From contig NC_053402.1 in assembly GCF_016859285.1 (NCBI RefSeq), positions 21,058,556 through 21,122,555 on the forward strand: DNA of 64,000 bases, given 5' to 3'. The notes under the pieces are model-generated. The model was not told the origin of the DNA and ran no database searches. It was given only the letters and a program-made list of their open reading frames with translations. A program made the position numbers and the translations under genes. Of the stretch, positions 14,588 through 26,754 are shown in pieces. Source of the DNA: Xiphias gladius. Its lineage: Eukaryota > Chordata > Actinopteri > Istiophoriformes > Xiphiidae. How positions within the stretch are numbered: the stretch's first letter is position 1; each line of letters starts with the position of its first letter.

Positions 14588-14720
14588 TTAAGGCTGGGCA
14601 TTATGGTTAAAAATCAAAATCAAGATATGTTACCACAGGAAATATTTTTACTGAAGTGCCCAGATCCTGACAAAACTCATATCATGGTCAATCTAGTTAA
14701 TAGATGGCAACCTAAACCAT
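14588..14720. mobile_element. Fragment of a dispersed fish repeat (GGCTGGGCATTATGG type)
   Basis: The left end AAGGCTGGGCATTATGG is followed by an AT-rich AAAATCAAAATCAAGATAT arm, as in non-autonomous hAT-like fish repeats. The right boundary is uncertain. Confidence 0.4.
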
Positions 14721-16924
14721 AGTCACAGTCATTAAAGATGACATCTGATATCTGCTATTTTTTCTTTGAGGTTAATGTTTTATTACATCAAAGTGCAGAG
14801 TTGCGCAGTTGGTCTTTATTTATGGTGAGGTGGTATCAAATCAACACGAGTATCGAAACATTTCAATCCGTATCATATTGGTAATTAGGAGTTTTAAAAA
14901 TCCAATAAAAAAATATGGGCAAATTTGTTTTCTCACATCAACACAAGAGAATCCCTTCAATTTGAAGTTATTTAAGAACTGAGACCATGGTATTTATGGA
15001 GTTGGGTATTTTACAGTTTGGTAGACAAACTAGGACCAGTGGCACCATTACATAAACTACCTCAAACATATCACTGGCATTTCTGTAACACAATTTCTTC
15101 TTAGATTCTGGCTCAAAACAGAATTTTGAAAAAAATGCTAATCCAAAATGATCATGTCATTATGATATGATTTAAGTGAAAGAAGATATAGGAAAAAAAA
15201 AAAAAAAATTGATCTTCTCGCATTTTAAAGAAACTAAAATATTTTTGTTGTCTTTAGTGACACTGGTGGATATTTAGACTAAACCAAGGCTATATTTTCT
15301 GGATTTTTTTCCCCTTCAGCACCAGAACTTTCTCACTGATCCACAGTCACACCCCACAAACTGGGATGGAGCTGTACTCTGACCCGTCGGCATACTCGCA
15401 AAGATACTTGATTGAAAGAATCCCTAAAAGGGGTGAAAGCAGGCTTTTGTACCGTTCACTTGCTCTGCTTGGACTGGACGATGCTTAAAGTGTACCAAAG
15501 GGCTAATTTAGGATGATTGATGTCAGGTGGGTTGCAGACGTTCTCTCATATGAGCATTAATTAACAGGATGAGCAGTCTGCACATCTGAAGACACACCTA
15601 ATACATACATATAGGCGGAAATGTGCACACCGATGCCATTTCCCTTTCATGCAGTGCTCTGCTCCAGTTCCATCAGTCACATCACATTGACTCGACCGTG
15701 TCCCCACAATCCCCCCCACGGTCATTCATCACAATGTCACTCAAACGCTGACTCGGGTCCCTGGAGTGTCATGGTAATGTCGTCCCTCTGCGTGTGTGTG
15801 TACTCTTGTCATGCATGTGTATATTTTGGTGTTTCAATGCTTGTGACTGAGTGCATTCATGCATGCATTCTTCTATTTTGGGGACCTGGTGGTTTTTGTT
15901 TTGTTTTTCTTCTCCCCCTCTCAGAAGGCGCCGGAGATATGAAGGTGTGTCGCCGCAGTGACAAATAGAAGAGACAGAGCGAGGCGACAGAGAGGAGTGG
16001 GGAGAAGTCAGGAGGAGCTCAGCAGCAGCAACAGGCAGAGGGCAAAAAGGATGACAGCGCCTTCTAGTAGCCTCTATGTCAACATGATTATCTCTGAACC
16101 CAGCTTGAGGTCAAAGGCATGTCAGAAACCATGCAGGATGGTTACTAAGGGGAGTCAAACAGAGAGTCAGTGGGCTACATGGGAAGGCACAGACAGAGCC
16201 AAGCTAGCTTTGCATTAACTCCCTGAAGATGCAGCAGAACAAAGTTCTGAAAATCACATGTTCTCCTGGCAGACACCAGCAGGGAACTGTTCATTTGTAG
16301 CTTTGCTGCGTCTCACTGCAATATGGATCAGAGCTCCAGGGGAAGCATCCCTCTGAATGCATGAACAGAAAATCACTATGGCCAACATGTGATTCACCAT
16401 TGTTGTTTTTCCAATTAGTGTCTGTGCATTGAGCATCTCTCAGGGTGAAACATGAAGGTATCAATCCAACAATAACAGACACAGACCTAAAAGCTTTTAG
16501 TGTCTTAGATCACACAAAGCAGAGGCGCTATAATGCTGCTGATGCACTCTAACTGTTAACGACAAGAGAGTGTACTTTGTATAAAATGAAGAGCTCATCA
16601 GCACATCAGATCCCACAGTGCTGTTTGATTTATGCATGCATCACTGGTCAGTTTTAAGGCCGACAAACAAAAAGAACATCTCACTGATACAGACCTGTAT
16701 CAGCTGCACTCTGTGTACAAGCCTTAAATAGAAAGTCAGGCTGCTGCCCAGTACATGACCCTGTGCCATCATATTAAATCATAAAGCTTGCTTGAGTTGT
16801 GTTATCTGTTACAGTGTCTGCATTGTATACTTGTCATGGTTATGGTTGGGTTGCATTGCGATACATAGTTCCATTTTGGATTTGGCTCCCATTCAAAAAA
16901 ATACCTGGATTCAATAAGATGGAT

Positions 16925-17298
16925 TCAACAGCCCAATAATCATTTCGTCAATTGAATAAATAAAAATAATCTGCAACTATTTTGAAAATTCCTTAATAGT
17001 TTTGGTTATTTTCCGAGCAAAAATAGTGAAAATTGCTACACATTCTCAGGTTCCAGCTTCTCAAATGACAGTATTTGCTGCTTCTCTTTGCCATACAGTA
17101 TATAATAGTAAACTCAATTGTTTTTGTTCATGCATTTCGGTCAGACAAAACATGACATTTGAAGACATCACCTCAAGCTCTGGCAATTTTTTTCGACATT
17201 TCACAGACTAAATGATTAATCCCTTTATAAAAAATAAATAAATAAGAATAATCGACAGAATAATGGATAATGAAAAGAATTATAAGTTGCAGCCCTAT
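16925..17298 (+). mobile_element. hAT-like MITE, family A
   Basis: This is a degenerate but near full-length copy. It has an AATCATTTCGTCAATTGAAT left arm, a GGTTCCAGCTTCTCAAATGA segment, a GTCAGACAAAACATGACATT core and the right end AAGTTGCAGCCCTA. The internal order matches the copy at 3530. Confidence 0.65.
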
Positions 17299-19339
17299 CT
17301 GACTGACACTAAAAGAATCTCTATTCTCAGTGCTCTAATTTCCCATATTTAAAGTCTGAACACCTTACTGCATATGAAGTCACCCGCCTGCCTTTACAGA
17401 GTGAATGTAATCAAGAGCAGAAACCTGAAACTTTGAGCTACTATTAACATATAAACATCATACTGAATCAGTGCATCCCTTAAAGACAAATCATTTTAAC
17501 TCCAGTCTACAACCACACTCTAAAGGATCATGTCACGTCCATTTTAGGTGTGGGAATCTCCCAGTTAAAGTATTAGTCATATCATATTGATATTTTAATC
17601 AGCTTTACAGTTCTGTGACTCAGGACTTGCAGTATTGGAATTTAAAAAGTTAATGGAAAATAACTTGCTCATTTCATTTTCAGGTTGTTGCTACAGGTTG
17701 CGATTCTGTCTTCTCAGCCAACAAAAGGTGTTGATTACAGATCAAAATTTAATCTTTACAACTTTTGGGTCTTTTAAATGTTGAAAGCTAAACCCATTTA
17801 AATTCAATATGGGATTTGATAAGATTTGGATTTAACAGATTACAATTAAACCCCAAACCTAGTCATAGTTACATTATTATTATAAAAAGATAATGCAGTG
17901 CCGTCTTTTCAAAATCAATCCGCACTTAAACTGCATTACTAGGCAACAACAATGCAACACCAACAAAGCTAATGCAGACTTGGTATTCAGCGTAATGGAT
18001 GACACAACTCAAGAGTAAAACAATCTTTAACTGTAGAACAGTAGAATTAAATACATTCTAAACCCTACAACTGTACAGCACATGTTTAAAAATGGTCTGT
18101 AGACATGTTATGTATACATGATTCGTGGTAATGAGGTAAACTTTGCAAACACTCCGGTAGGGTCATTTAAAATACCAACAACAAACTCCCTAACAACACT
18201 TTCCCAAAGCATCTTAGAAGATCTAAAAAAGTCTTTTGACATTCATGTTCATCACTGAAGAAATGACAGACAGGATTATTATTCACGAGGCCAAAAGGAA
18301 AACTAGGATGTGCTATTAAGGCTTTATTTTTCCCTTTCCTAACATTCTCAGGGTATGCAGTGTGCTGTTCACCCATTTACTGATGGACTTAGTTAACAAT
18401 CAGTCTGAAATTGTCTGAGTATGCAACCAGTCGTTGTTCAAAATTTAGTGTTTGATTGTCAAAACCAGCTTTGGGCCAGAGCATGGTCGCTTTGATCTGC
18501 CAAAAAGTAGAGTATTTGTTAAAACATGAAGGCTTTAAGGGATTAACATTTCAGTTTTTTCACTGCAACAAAATGGACTGCATTTCAACAAAATAACACT
18601 ACCTAGCTCTGGTCTACGTCCTCACATTTTACAAGCAAGGTTTTGTCATAGAACAAACAAAACAACAGGCTGCTAAATTCAACAGCAAGCCAAATTGGTT
18701 TTTAATTGTTAGAACACCAGAAACCAACCAAATAATGGTATATTTGTTTGGCTGTTTATTTTTTGGCTTTATCAGACAAACAAGCAGTTACACAACGATC
18801 CTTTGAATGTTTTGATTTCTAGTAAAAGAAAGAAACTAATGGCTGGAGAAATAAATAAAGTAGCAGAGGGATTTGGGGGAATTTACTATTCACTATGGCC
18901 CAAGACCAAACAATTACTTTCCTTCAGTGACTACAATACGATACACCTGTTGAAGTACTGTATGTGCCAGTAAGCACAATGTTATTATGCGAAGGCTGAG
19001 TAAAACGACAAGGCAACAACATAAGAGTATATCAGCAGAAAAAAGCTTGAGAGTCAACCTGTGCAGCCAAACTCATAAGTCCAAAGGAGAAAACACAGCA
19101 GGAGAATCACAGCTTAGCAGCATGGGAGGGAAAGAGCAGCTATCAGCATATATCAAGTCCTTTACTGGCAGAAAACATTTTTTTTATCCATCTCTGGAAA
19201 CTGCCAAGACTCAGAACACGCAACCCAAACACCTCAGTGCCACACTCCTCCAAGGGCTGGGAGGCAGCGAAGATGCTCTGACCCCAACTGATCACAGAAC
19301 AGAGCTGACATTTAAAAAAAAAGACATCAGTGAACTCAC

Positions 19340-19915
19340 GGTTTTGAAGTCGCTGTGGCTGCACTCCTGGCCTTGGTAGCGGCAGTAGAGCATCATCTCT
19401 TTCAGGTCATGGCCGACCCTCTCGATGAACTCCTTCATGCTGAACGGTGTGGGCTTATATTTGGTGAAGTTGGCTTTTTCCTGCAGGGAGGCCAGCACAT
19501 CGGGCTCAGCCAGGTGTGGCTGGGGGATTTTCAGGTGCACATCCAGCAGGGCCATCAGCTCTCCTGCGTGGTACAGATCATTGCGCGTGAGGCGGGTGAA
19601 GCGGTATGCATTGAGGTTACAAATGGTCACAGCGGGGAAGACCAGGCTGCTTGACACCAGGGCATCCACACTGGTCACATGAGGGTAGGAGAGGAAATAT
19701 GCCAGGCGTTCGGCACTCTCTAGGGCTAACAATCCTAGGCAGGTCAGCAGAGCCGCGGCCCAGAGCAATCGGCGCAGGCTGGGCTGACCATAGGGGAAGA
19801 CGAAGCGTAGGCCGTGCAGCGTGCTAGTGTGAGCAAAGGCCTGCCAGGAGTTAGGGTGCAGGCTGGAGCTCTCCTGGCTCCCCTGACTGCCACAGCTCTC
19901 CTTTAGATCCATCAT
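19340..19915 (-). CDS. asic2: Acid-sensing ion channel 2 (ASIC2a type), first coding exon only
   Basis: Asic2 is a subunit of a trimeric proton-gated sodium channel of the DEG/ENaC family, found in the neuronal plasma membrane. The exon encodes about 191 residues, numbered from the MDLKES start at 19912 (an ATG at 19915 lies just before it). Residues 1-47 are cytosolic and include the conserved His-Gly gating pair in STLHG (33-34). Residues 48-66 form the first membrane segment. The post-TM1 signature FPAVTICNLN is at 92-101 and NDLYHAGEL at 111-119. An N-glycosylation sequon (NFT) lies at 148-150. The exon ends in phase 0 at HSDFKT with donor GTGAGT (19334-19339). The N-terminus matches the ASIC2a, not the ASIC2b, first exon. 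The extracellular domain and TM2 must be encoded beyond the left edge, so the gene is partial here. The acceptor ATGCAG before 19961 shows that the 5' UTR is spliced. Confidence 0.93.
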
Positions 19916-19961
19916 CACCCCTCCAGCTCCTCAGCCAGGGAGCCCCCTAGTGCACTCACAC
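19916..19961 (-). promoter_or_regulatory. asic2: asic2 5' UTR segment with splice acceptor
   Basis: On the minus strand a pyrimidine tract and TATGCAG precede G at 19961, giving a strong 3' splice site 46 nt before the start codon. The transcript should therefore have at least one untranslated exon further upstream (higher coordinates). Confidence 0.55.
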
Positions 19962-20376
19962 CTGCATAGAAAAAGAGGAAATGTCAATAAAAGACTTAGA
20001 TTCAAATCTCATAATCACATCGACCATAGTGATAAGACACAGGTGGAGAGAGAGAAGAAAGGGGAGGAAAACAGAGCCACAAAAGAGCAAAGACAAAGAG
20101 GAAAGTATTAGACAAAAGCAGAGACATACAGCAAACACTAACAGAAAACAAAGTACACAGAAATAATAGCAATATTAAAGCAAAGCAACAAATGACAAAA
20201 AGAGGAAGTAGACATAAGAGGGCGAAGATCTTCACAACCCAAATAACTACTGCGGAAAGTAAGAGACAGAGGATAAGGATGCTCCCTCAGGGCATCTCAT
20301 CTCCTCTCCACCTCCACTCTCAATCACTCCCTTGAGCTGAGAGTTACTGTGGCTGCCAGCAGCTCATACTACACCC

Positions 20377-20380
<4 letters not shown>

Positions 20381-20449
<69 letters not shown>
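20381..20449. repeat. (CA)n microsatellite, about 34 units
   Basis: This is an uninterrupted CA/GT dinucleotide run. It lies between the asic2 first coding exon and its presumed upstream promoter, so it is probably within a 5' intron. Confidence 0.97.
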
Positions 20450-20819
20450 CAAATGCTCTAACCAAATCCAAAACTGCCCCCCACCCCTGCCTCCCCTCCA
20501 TCCTCTGTTGCCCTCTGTAACTGCTCAATTTCATTGACAAAAATCCCAGAGGTAAGTCCTCTCCTCTGTGACACCCAGTGCGAGAGGTGAGAGTCACTTA
20601 AGCCGCAAGCCAATCAAAGCTGCCTCTGTGTATTTAACATCCCGACTCATCTCCATTCAAAAACACACACACTCACGCGTAAAACTCTCTCATGCATGAG
20701 TGTGCATGAAGACTAACACACACAAACACATCCAGGTTTCTCAGGATCTCCCGTGCCCCCAACTAATGACAAGCCTAAGCACCTCTCTCGTTCAGCCTAG
20801 CGAGAAGACATCCAGCCGG

Positions 20820-21154
20820 CGCGAGTGTGTGAGTCTGAGAGTGTGTGTTTGTGCGTGTGTGTGTGTGTGAAAGAGGGAGAGGGAGAGGGAGAGAGAGAGA
20901 GAAGGGGGAGAGAAAGAGAGAGAGAAAGAGAGAAGGGGGGGGAGCAGGGGAGAGCTGTTGATGATCAGAGCCGCTGGTTAGTCTTGCATGCCGATCCAAA
21001 CTCCTCCCGTTTTTCCTCTTCCTCTGGCCAGATACATCCGCTTTCCCTTCTCTTCCCAGCTCATCTGTGGCGGCGGCGAACAACAGCGGAGCCGGGAGAG
21101 ACAGGAGGCACGCACACCAATACACATGCTCGCACAGAGAGAGAGGGAGAGGGA

Positions 21155-21193
<39 letters not shown>

Positions 21194-21260
21194 TAGAGGG
21201 GAGGGAAGACAACGCTCTCCTCGCCTGCTCTCTCCACAGCCAAGTCTCTTACTGAATATG
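20820..21260 (-). promoter_or_regulatory. asic2: Candidate asic2 promoter/5' UTR region with two GA-rich tracts
   Basis: Two purine-rich tracts (about 20868-20940 and 21137-21197, GAGAGA/GGGAGA) flank a GC-richer core at 20985-21110 containing GTGGCGGCGGCGAAC. On the asic2 sense strand the tracts are pyrimidine-rich. The location upstream of a spliced 5' UTR and the GC-rich core suggest a promoter or untranslated exon. No TATA box or defined start site was identified. Open frames across the GA tracts are low-complexity artefacts. Confidence 0.4.
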
Positions 21261-21299
21261 TTTCCTCCTCTCGCATCCTCCAACACCGCCACCTTCCCT

Positions 21300-23250
21300 C
21301 ATTTGCCTTTCAGCCTTTCATATTTCCACATCTTGTCACTTGTCGCAAACAGAGTGATAGATAGATGCAAAACAGGAGGCTGTCGGAGATACAGATAGTA
21401 GAGGGGAAAACAGTGGTGGCTGCTCGGTCGAGGACGGGGGTGTATGTCATGGGAAGTGAAGCAGAAGTGGAGACAGAGGAGTAAAGGCAGGGAGATGTAG
21501 GTTGATGGGAGGGATGAGGACAAAAATAAGATAGGAACACTAAAAAAAGAGTAAGCCAGTGAGGAGGTCACAGACGCTGCACAGCGATGTCACATGCATA
21601 TATGTAAAGGGAATGATATTACACAGGGTGTGCGTCACTTGTAGAAAACATTGAAATTGTGAACCTATATCTGTAACTGGAGGCATTTTATCTTTGCGAG
21701 TAGCTGTCTGTTTATCAATCAAGAGAGAGAAAACAAGCCAGTATGTGAAGATATATGAGGAGGCAGGAGGAGGAAAGCGGTGAGAAGAAAATAAAAGAAG
21801 GTGTGAGTGTTGGTGGTAAAAGAGAAAAGAAGTCAGGCTCTGTGAGGATTTTTCCTGAATAAAAAGGTTGTCAACCCGATCTTTAACAATAAATCAGAAA
21901 GTCGACTTATTCATTTTCAGCAAACAAAAGTTAAAAGCTGGCTGAATTAGATTGCGGCAGATATAGAAAGAAATAAAACAAACAGTGGATAATGATAGTG
22001 GATTTTTTTGGCAGATACCAACAAGGGTACTAGAGAGTTTTAAAAGAATCAGATAACAATGTACTTGCTAATATTTGTTTTTTTAACAAACACGTAACAT
22101 AAACATCTTTGACAGGGGTCCATTAAATTAAAGAATTTTGACCAAGCTATGTACGTATGTACACATACATACATGTCAAATTGTCAAAAACATAACACTA
22201 ACAGCACATATAGAAGGAAACTGGAAACTGAATATTAAATAAACATGACATAATAAACATTAGCATTCATTTGTATCAATAACAATTATAAGACAACACA
22301 AAAAACATGTTGGATTTATATAGGCGAGTGTATCATAGGTGCGCCTCAAAAAATACACGAATACGGCATACAAAACTTTAAAAAATACATAATAATTCCA
22401 ATAAATATTAAATTGATTTGTGTGTGGTGTGGGTAAGCCTATATTATGAACATTCAATTAATTTCTGATTACTTACATTAAAACTTTTGTCCCCGTGAAT
22501 GATTCCACTTCACTACAGGAAAGTTTTGTCTAACCACTGTTTGTGTCAACGAATTGAAAAATCAAAAAATGCCTTTGTAAACTTGATCTTTGGTGTTTCT
22601 GTCTTGTGATTTTTTTAATTTGCCATCCAAGACCCTGACACTGTATATCTGCAGTAAAGGGAAAAACAGGCCGGTCAGGCTCTAGGGAGAACGTAACAGT
22701 AAAAGTCATGAGTCATGAGTCACCCTTACCATGACCAGCAACATTAATTGACACTACATGCTGGCAACTACACTAACTCTCATCTTCTGACAGCTCATTT
22801 CAGTCCTTAGGGTTACATGACATGCCATTTACACGGTCACGTTATCTGATCTGATCCTATTCAAAGACACACCTGTGAGAAACCCTCACACCACAGGAAC
22901 CTGAAATGAATCCGCCACGGCGGCGATGGTCCATTCTGGACCAAGAAATTTGGACCAACCAAACAGTCAGTCAGTCTGTTATGGTACTGCACCATGTTTC
23001 AGACTAAATTAAAAATTCGAGATCACTTTTGGTAGAACCCAAGCATGCTGTCAGATGAGCACCTAATTCTCTAAAATTACGGGGGCAATCACTGCATACC
23101 TCTAATTAAGTGATTAAAAAGTAATGGGCAGCCCAAGTGAAACAGCCAGTCATAAAGATAACGTCTTAATACCTCTAGGATAAAAACCTCCATTATCTGA
23201 GTTTACAGGGTGCAGGGATTAATTAAGTTACTATAAGTGTCAAATCCATG
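21300..23250. other. Intergenic sequence with no recognised gene
   Basis: AT-rich sequence between the asic2 promoter region and a MITE fragment. The short open frames have no recognisable product. Confidence 0.5.
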
Positions 23251-23345
23251 TAGAGCTGCAGGGATCAGTTGGCTAAGCGATCCACAGATAAGTAATCGAC
23301 AACTATTTTGATAACCGATTAATCATTTTAACGCAGATATGGCAA
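23251..23345 (+). mobile_element. hAT-like MITE, family A (5' part)
   Basis: It carries the TAGAGCTGCAGGGATCAG left end and the GATAACCGATTAATCATTTT arm, then breaks off at a poly-T run. Confidence 0.6.
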
Positions 23346-23399
23346 CTATTTATTTATTTCATTTTTTTTTTTTTTTTAAATACAGTTTTCAGACACAAT

Positions 23400-23910
23400 T
23401 ATCAGACTCTGACCGCTGGTCCGTCTCTACACGAGGTGAAGTCTTCTACCGAGCTTTGGTCAGGTCTGACGCTAGCTAACTGGTCCCTAGCCGAACACCT
23501 GGCCACATAACTTCACCGGTATGCTAGTAAGTTTACGAAGACGACGTTTCAGTTATTTTTAACGCGTTTTTATCACGGTCAAGGTTAAGTGTTTGTTTCG
23601 TACGTTAGCTCACCTGTGGGCCCCTTGCGGACTTCACGGACTTTAGCCGCAGGTGGTCGCCGCCGAGCCCCTTGTTTTTAGTCCTCCCTCTCATCATTCT
23701 TCCAAAATAAAAATTAATCCTTCAGTCGTGTGCTAGTCTGTCTGGATAACGGTGCGATGGACAGACCTCTAAAAGGGCCATTAAACCCTACTTATGCAGC
23801 CTTTTATGAGCTTATGTTCTTCACCTTCTTCCGTCCACAGAGTCGCTGGTAAAATTCCCCAAACGGCTAAAACCAATATGGCGGTCGGAAATTGCGTACT
23901 TTTTCAATTG
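23400..23910 (-). promoter_or_regulatory. Orphan promoter-like GC-richer island
   Basis: This roughly 500-bp island contrasts with AT-rich flanks and contains many CpGs. On the minus strand it has CCGCCATATTGG, a YY1-like/CCAAT-like motif, at about 23877-23887. A short ORF with a good splice donor follows 180 bp downstream (next entry). No known gene of this locus explains it. Confidence 0.35.
23614..23697 (-). CDS. Candidate first coding exon of an unrecognised gene (28 codons)
   Basis: An ATG at 23697, with A at position -3, opens a basic 28-codon stretch starting MMRGRTKNKGLGGDHLR and ending in phase 0 at CACAG followed by GTGAGC, an excellent donor. It sits inside the promoter-like island. 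No following exon could be identified downstream between here and asic2. It may be the start of a small gene, a non-coding transcript or a decayed gene. I do not recognise the peptide. Confidence 0.25.
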
Positions 23911-23956
23911 CTGTTAGTTGCAAAACAAGAAGACAAAATAATCATTTAATCCCACT

Positions 23957-23959
<3 letters not shown>

Positions 23960-24035
<76 letters not shown>
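23960..24035. repeat. (TA)n microsatellite, about 38 units
   Basis: A perfect alternating TA run. It is self-complementary and able to extrude as a cruciform. It lies 50 bp from the promoter-like island. Confidence 0.97.
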
Positions 24036-24037
<2 letters not shown>

Positions 24038-24039
24038 AT

Positions 24040-25950
24040 AACAAATGTCCATTTATGAGTCACAAAGCAACCAACACATGTATTAGAGATATTGGAGACT
24101 CCTCCTGTTACTACACCAACACCTGTTTGTTTTTTTTATTAACAAGGTAAAAGAGGTTTCCTTTAAAATAACGCATAGACGTTACCCAGTGAGAACGTTT
24201 TTTATCAACTAGAAATCAACGAGAGTGTGCATTTTGTGGGAGATGTGTCGCTAAACGGGCTCTAATTAACCTGTTAAGTGAATGCACCACCTACACTGTA
24301 ATATTTGGGACTGACTTGATTAACTTTCTTCAAAGAGGAAATAGCCTCACAGTGACCTTTGAAGAGGAAAGGGAGATATCGAAGACTGTGGTATTTTGCA
24401 CTTTGTAAATCAAGCTTTTGAACTCCGGAAATTGCAAGCTCTCCAGCCAAAAGTTCACTTCATTATTTCTGTATATAAAAAACTGTCCTCTCATATGAGC
24501 TAGACCCTCGTGTACCATGGCAAAACCTTATTAAAAACTCTGCTTTTTATAAATATCTATAATATATATATATATCTATTTATTGTAAATCCTGCTTTAT
24601 TAGTAAAGTTTAAAAGCAGAATAATAGAGGATAAAAACAAGTAAGATAGAAACTAAGATTTAAAGATAAACAAACCTCTCAATAAAACCAAATCATGGAA
24701 ATAATGGGTGAGGAGCATGGAGATATATTTATTGTTCATCAACCATCATTATTTAACTGAACCGAGTCAAACTTTGGGAACTGATTTTATTTAATGTGAA
24801 ACCAATGTAATATGTATGGCTTCTTTTTTTATTAGCTCATTTCTTCTGCTGAATACAATAGTCGGAAAATATCTTCTAAACATTAAAGTCAGTGCTGTCG
24901 AACGACCTGTGCTTTTTGGGCGCTATCTATCTTGTCTTAAAGAAAAACGGTAAGACCCCCCATGTCATCATCAGTACAATGGTCTCCAATCCTAAAACAG
25001 TGGCTATATGTGAGGCACAAAGTGGGACTAGACACGTGGCAGTTAATGGACCTGTCATGGACCAAACATCTTCACGGTTTTCACAATAAGACTATCGACA
25101 CTGAAATTTCTTTTAAGGATTGTTTTATGATTAATCTGCATTCATGTTAGATAGCATTTACACTTATTGCATTCATATATACAGCATAACTGACTATGTG
25201 TTACGTGCATCTTGGGGTATCTGTCCGTCTCCTTGCACTTACAGACTAAGTTCAGCAATTTTTCTACAACACGGAAACACTCATTAAAAGTAAAGAATGA
25301 CTCAAGTTGAAAGATACAGTATTGTATTTTTATCTTTCTGTCAAGCACACACGCAATTACACACACAGCCGACACCCACGCACACTCTCAGTCGATCACA
25401 CAGTCGTTCTCCCAAATGAAATTCGCTGTGGTCTCAGACAGCTGAGGGGGTTTGCTGGTTACTTAACTTAATTAAGCAAATCTCCCCTTTTCCCACCGAG
25501 GTAATGAGCGTAGTTTTACAGGGATTAAACAGTCTCTAGGGTTGAAAATAAGGCTTAATGCTTTAACAATCTTATCTGGATTTATCCATCCAGCCAACTT
25601 TCCATCCACAAGATTATTAAAGACATGAGCCTTGTTAGCGTTACCATATTCTTCTATTTTTAATTTTCAAGGTATTACTGCTAAAAAAGCGTAGTGCAAC
25701 ATTATGAAATATGAGTCTGAGTTTATTATTTCTGTCACTAGCTAAAGGCGTAAATTTACCTTCTTGACTTGGATTAGCACGGATAGCTGACAATCATTCA
25801 TACAGTTTAGAGGTGTCACAGCCAAGGTTTGCATAATGATGGGTGACGAGTCAAAGGAAAACCAAAAAAAAAGTTTCACTGTAATGCTGCTGAGAGCCTC
25901 CTGAAACTCCACTGGATGGATGAACACCATCCTCCCGGACGATAGACAAT
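24040..25950. other. Intergenic sequence with no recognised gene
   Basis: AT-rich sequence. The ORFs are short and resemble no protein known to me. Confidence 0.5.
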
Positions 25951-25964
25951 CATTGGGTACTTTG

Positions 25965-26150
25965 ACGATGCGCTGTCCAAAGTGTCACTCCAAAATCTCC
26001 CATGGGTGTTCAGTCGGGTTGAGATCTGGGTGACTGCGAAGGCCACAGCATGTGATTCACATTGTTTTCCGACTCATCAAACCATTCGGTGACCCCCTCC
26101 CACCACGTGTTGAAGCATCTGCATTTGTTGTGATCCTGGACTCATTTATG
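25965..26150 (-). mobile_element. Tc1/mariner transposase relic (fragment)
   Basis: On the minus strand the sequence encodes a decayed form of the hallmark Tc1 motif, DLNP(I/T)EH-W, followed by an EILE-like stretch. The plus-strand text GTTCAGTCGGGTTGAGATCT is the antisense of this motif. The segment is only about 185 bp with frameshifts, so it is a dead fragment. Confidence 0.6.
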
Positions 26151-26754
26151 TTACACAGTGCTAAAAAAAACCCATATTCACTATGTATTAAAATCCTTTT
26201 TCTTCTAACTTTGAGGCTCAAAATTCATTTTTGACCTTGGAAACAGCAGTGGACAAAACAAAGTCAAATCGAGGCCCATTTCCTAGCTGTTGTGGTGCTT
26301 CCAACCATAACACACGTTCTTAGTTCAAATTTCCATTATTTTTCCTTTTACCTTGAAGACATAACGTATATATCATTAACATAGACCATATTTCCAGGAA
26401 ATATGTTTCCATTTTACAACTTTTAAGCCCGAATTGATGATTCGTTCTTAAAATGTATAGAAATGGAAATATGAGAAAATTACCATTCCCTGACAACAGG
26501 GCAAACCTCCGTCTGCTGATGAAGATCTTTTGATATGACCGAAAGCCCAACAAGTCCTAAAAGTGGTTTGTCCTCGGAGACAACAGCAGACACAACAATA
26601 GCCCGTCAGGGTCCATTTAGTAGCTTTTCTAGGGCTTTTGATTATATCACAACCAGCAGATGGAGTTTGCCACATTATTCTGGAATTGTAGATTTTCCAA
26701 TTTCCATTCCCAGTTGACGATTGAAGCTCATTGTTGACCATGGAAACATACAGT

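Larger units (their letters stand above)
1..19338 (-). other. asic2: Putative first coding intron of asic2 (non-coding, repeat-bearing)
   Basis: No coding exon was recognised in this stretch on either strand. The next asic2 exon would encode the first cysteine-rich part of the extracellular domain, and no such peptide is readable here. The stretch lies directly downstream of the donor that ends the first coding exon, so it is inferred to be intron. Mammalian ASIC2 has a very large first intron, which fits. It contains several hAT-like MITE copies (listed separately), poly-A and poly-T runs, and a few less AT-rich blocks (about 6.15-6.55, 9.2-9.55, 13.7-14.6 and 15.6-16.2 kb) in which I see no gene. 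Confidence 0.6.

Noticed and set aside
20825..21398. Several ORFs of 100-145 codons over GA-repeat sequence
   Set aside because: Arg/Glu and Ser/Leu dipeptide strings are translations of the GA microsatellite, with no protein features.
23960..24035. TA run as a replication origin or recombination site
   Set aside because: It is an ordinary dinucleotide microsatellite; nothing else in the surrounding sequence supports an origin.
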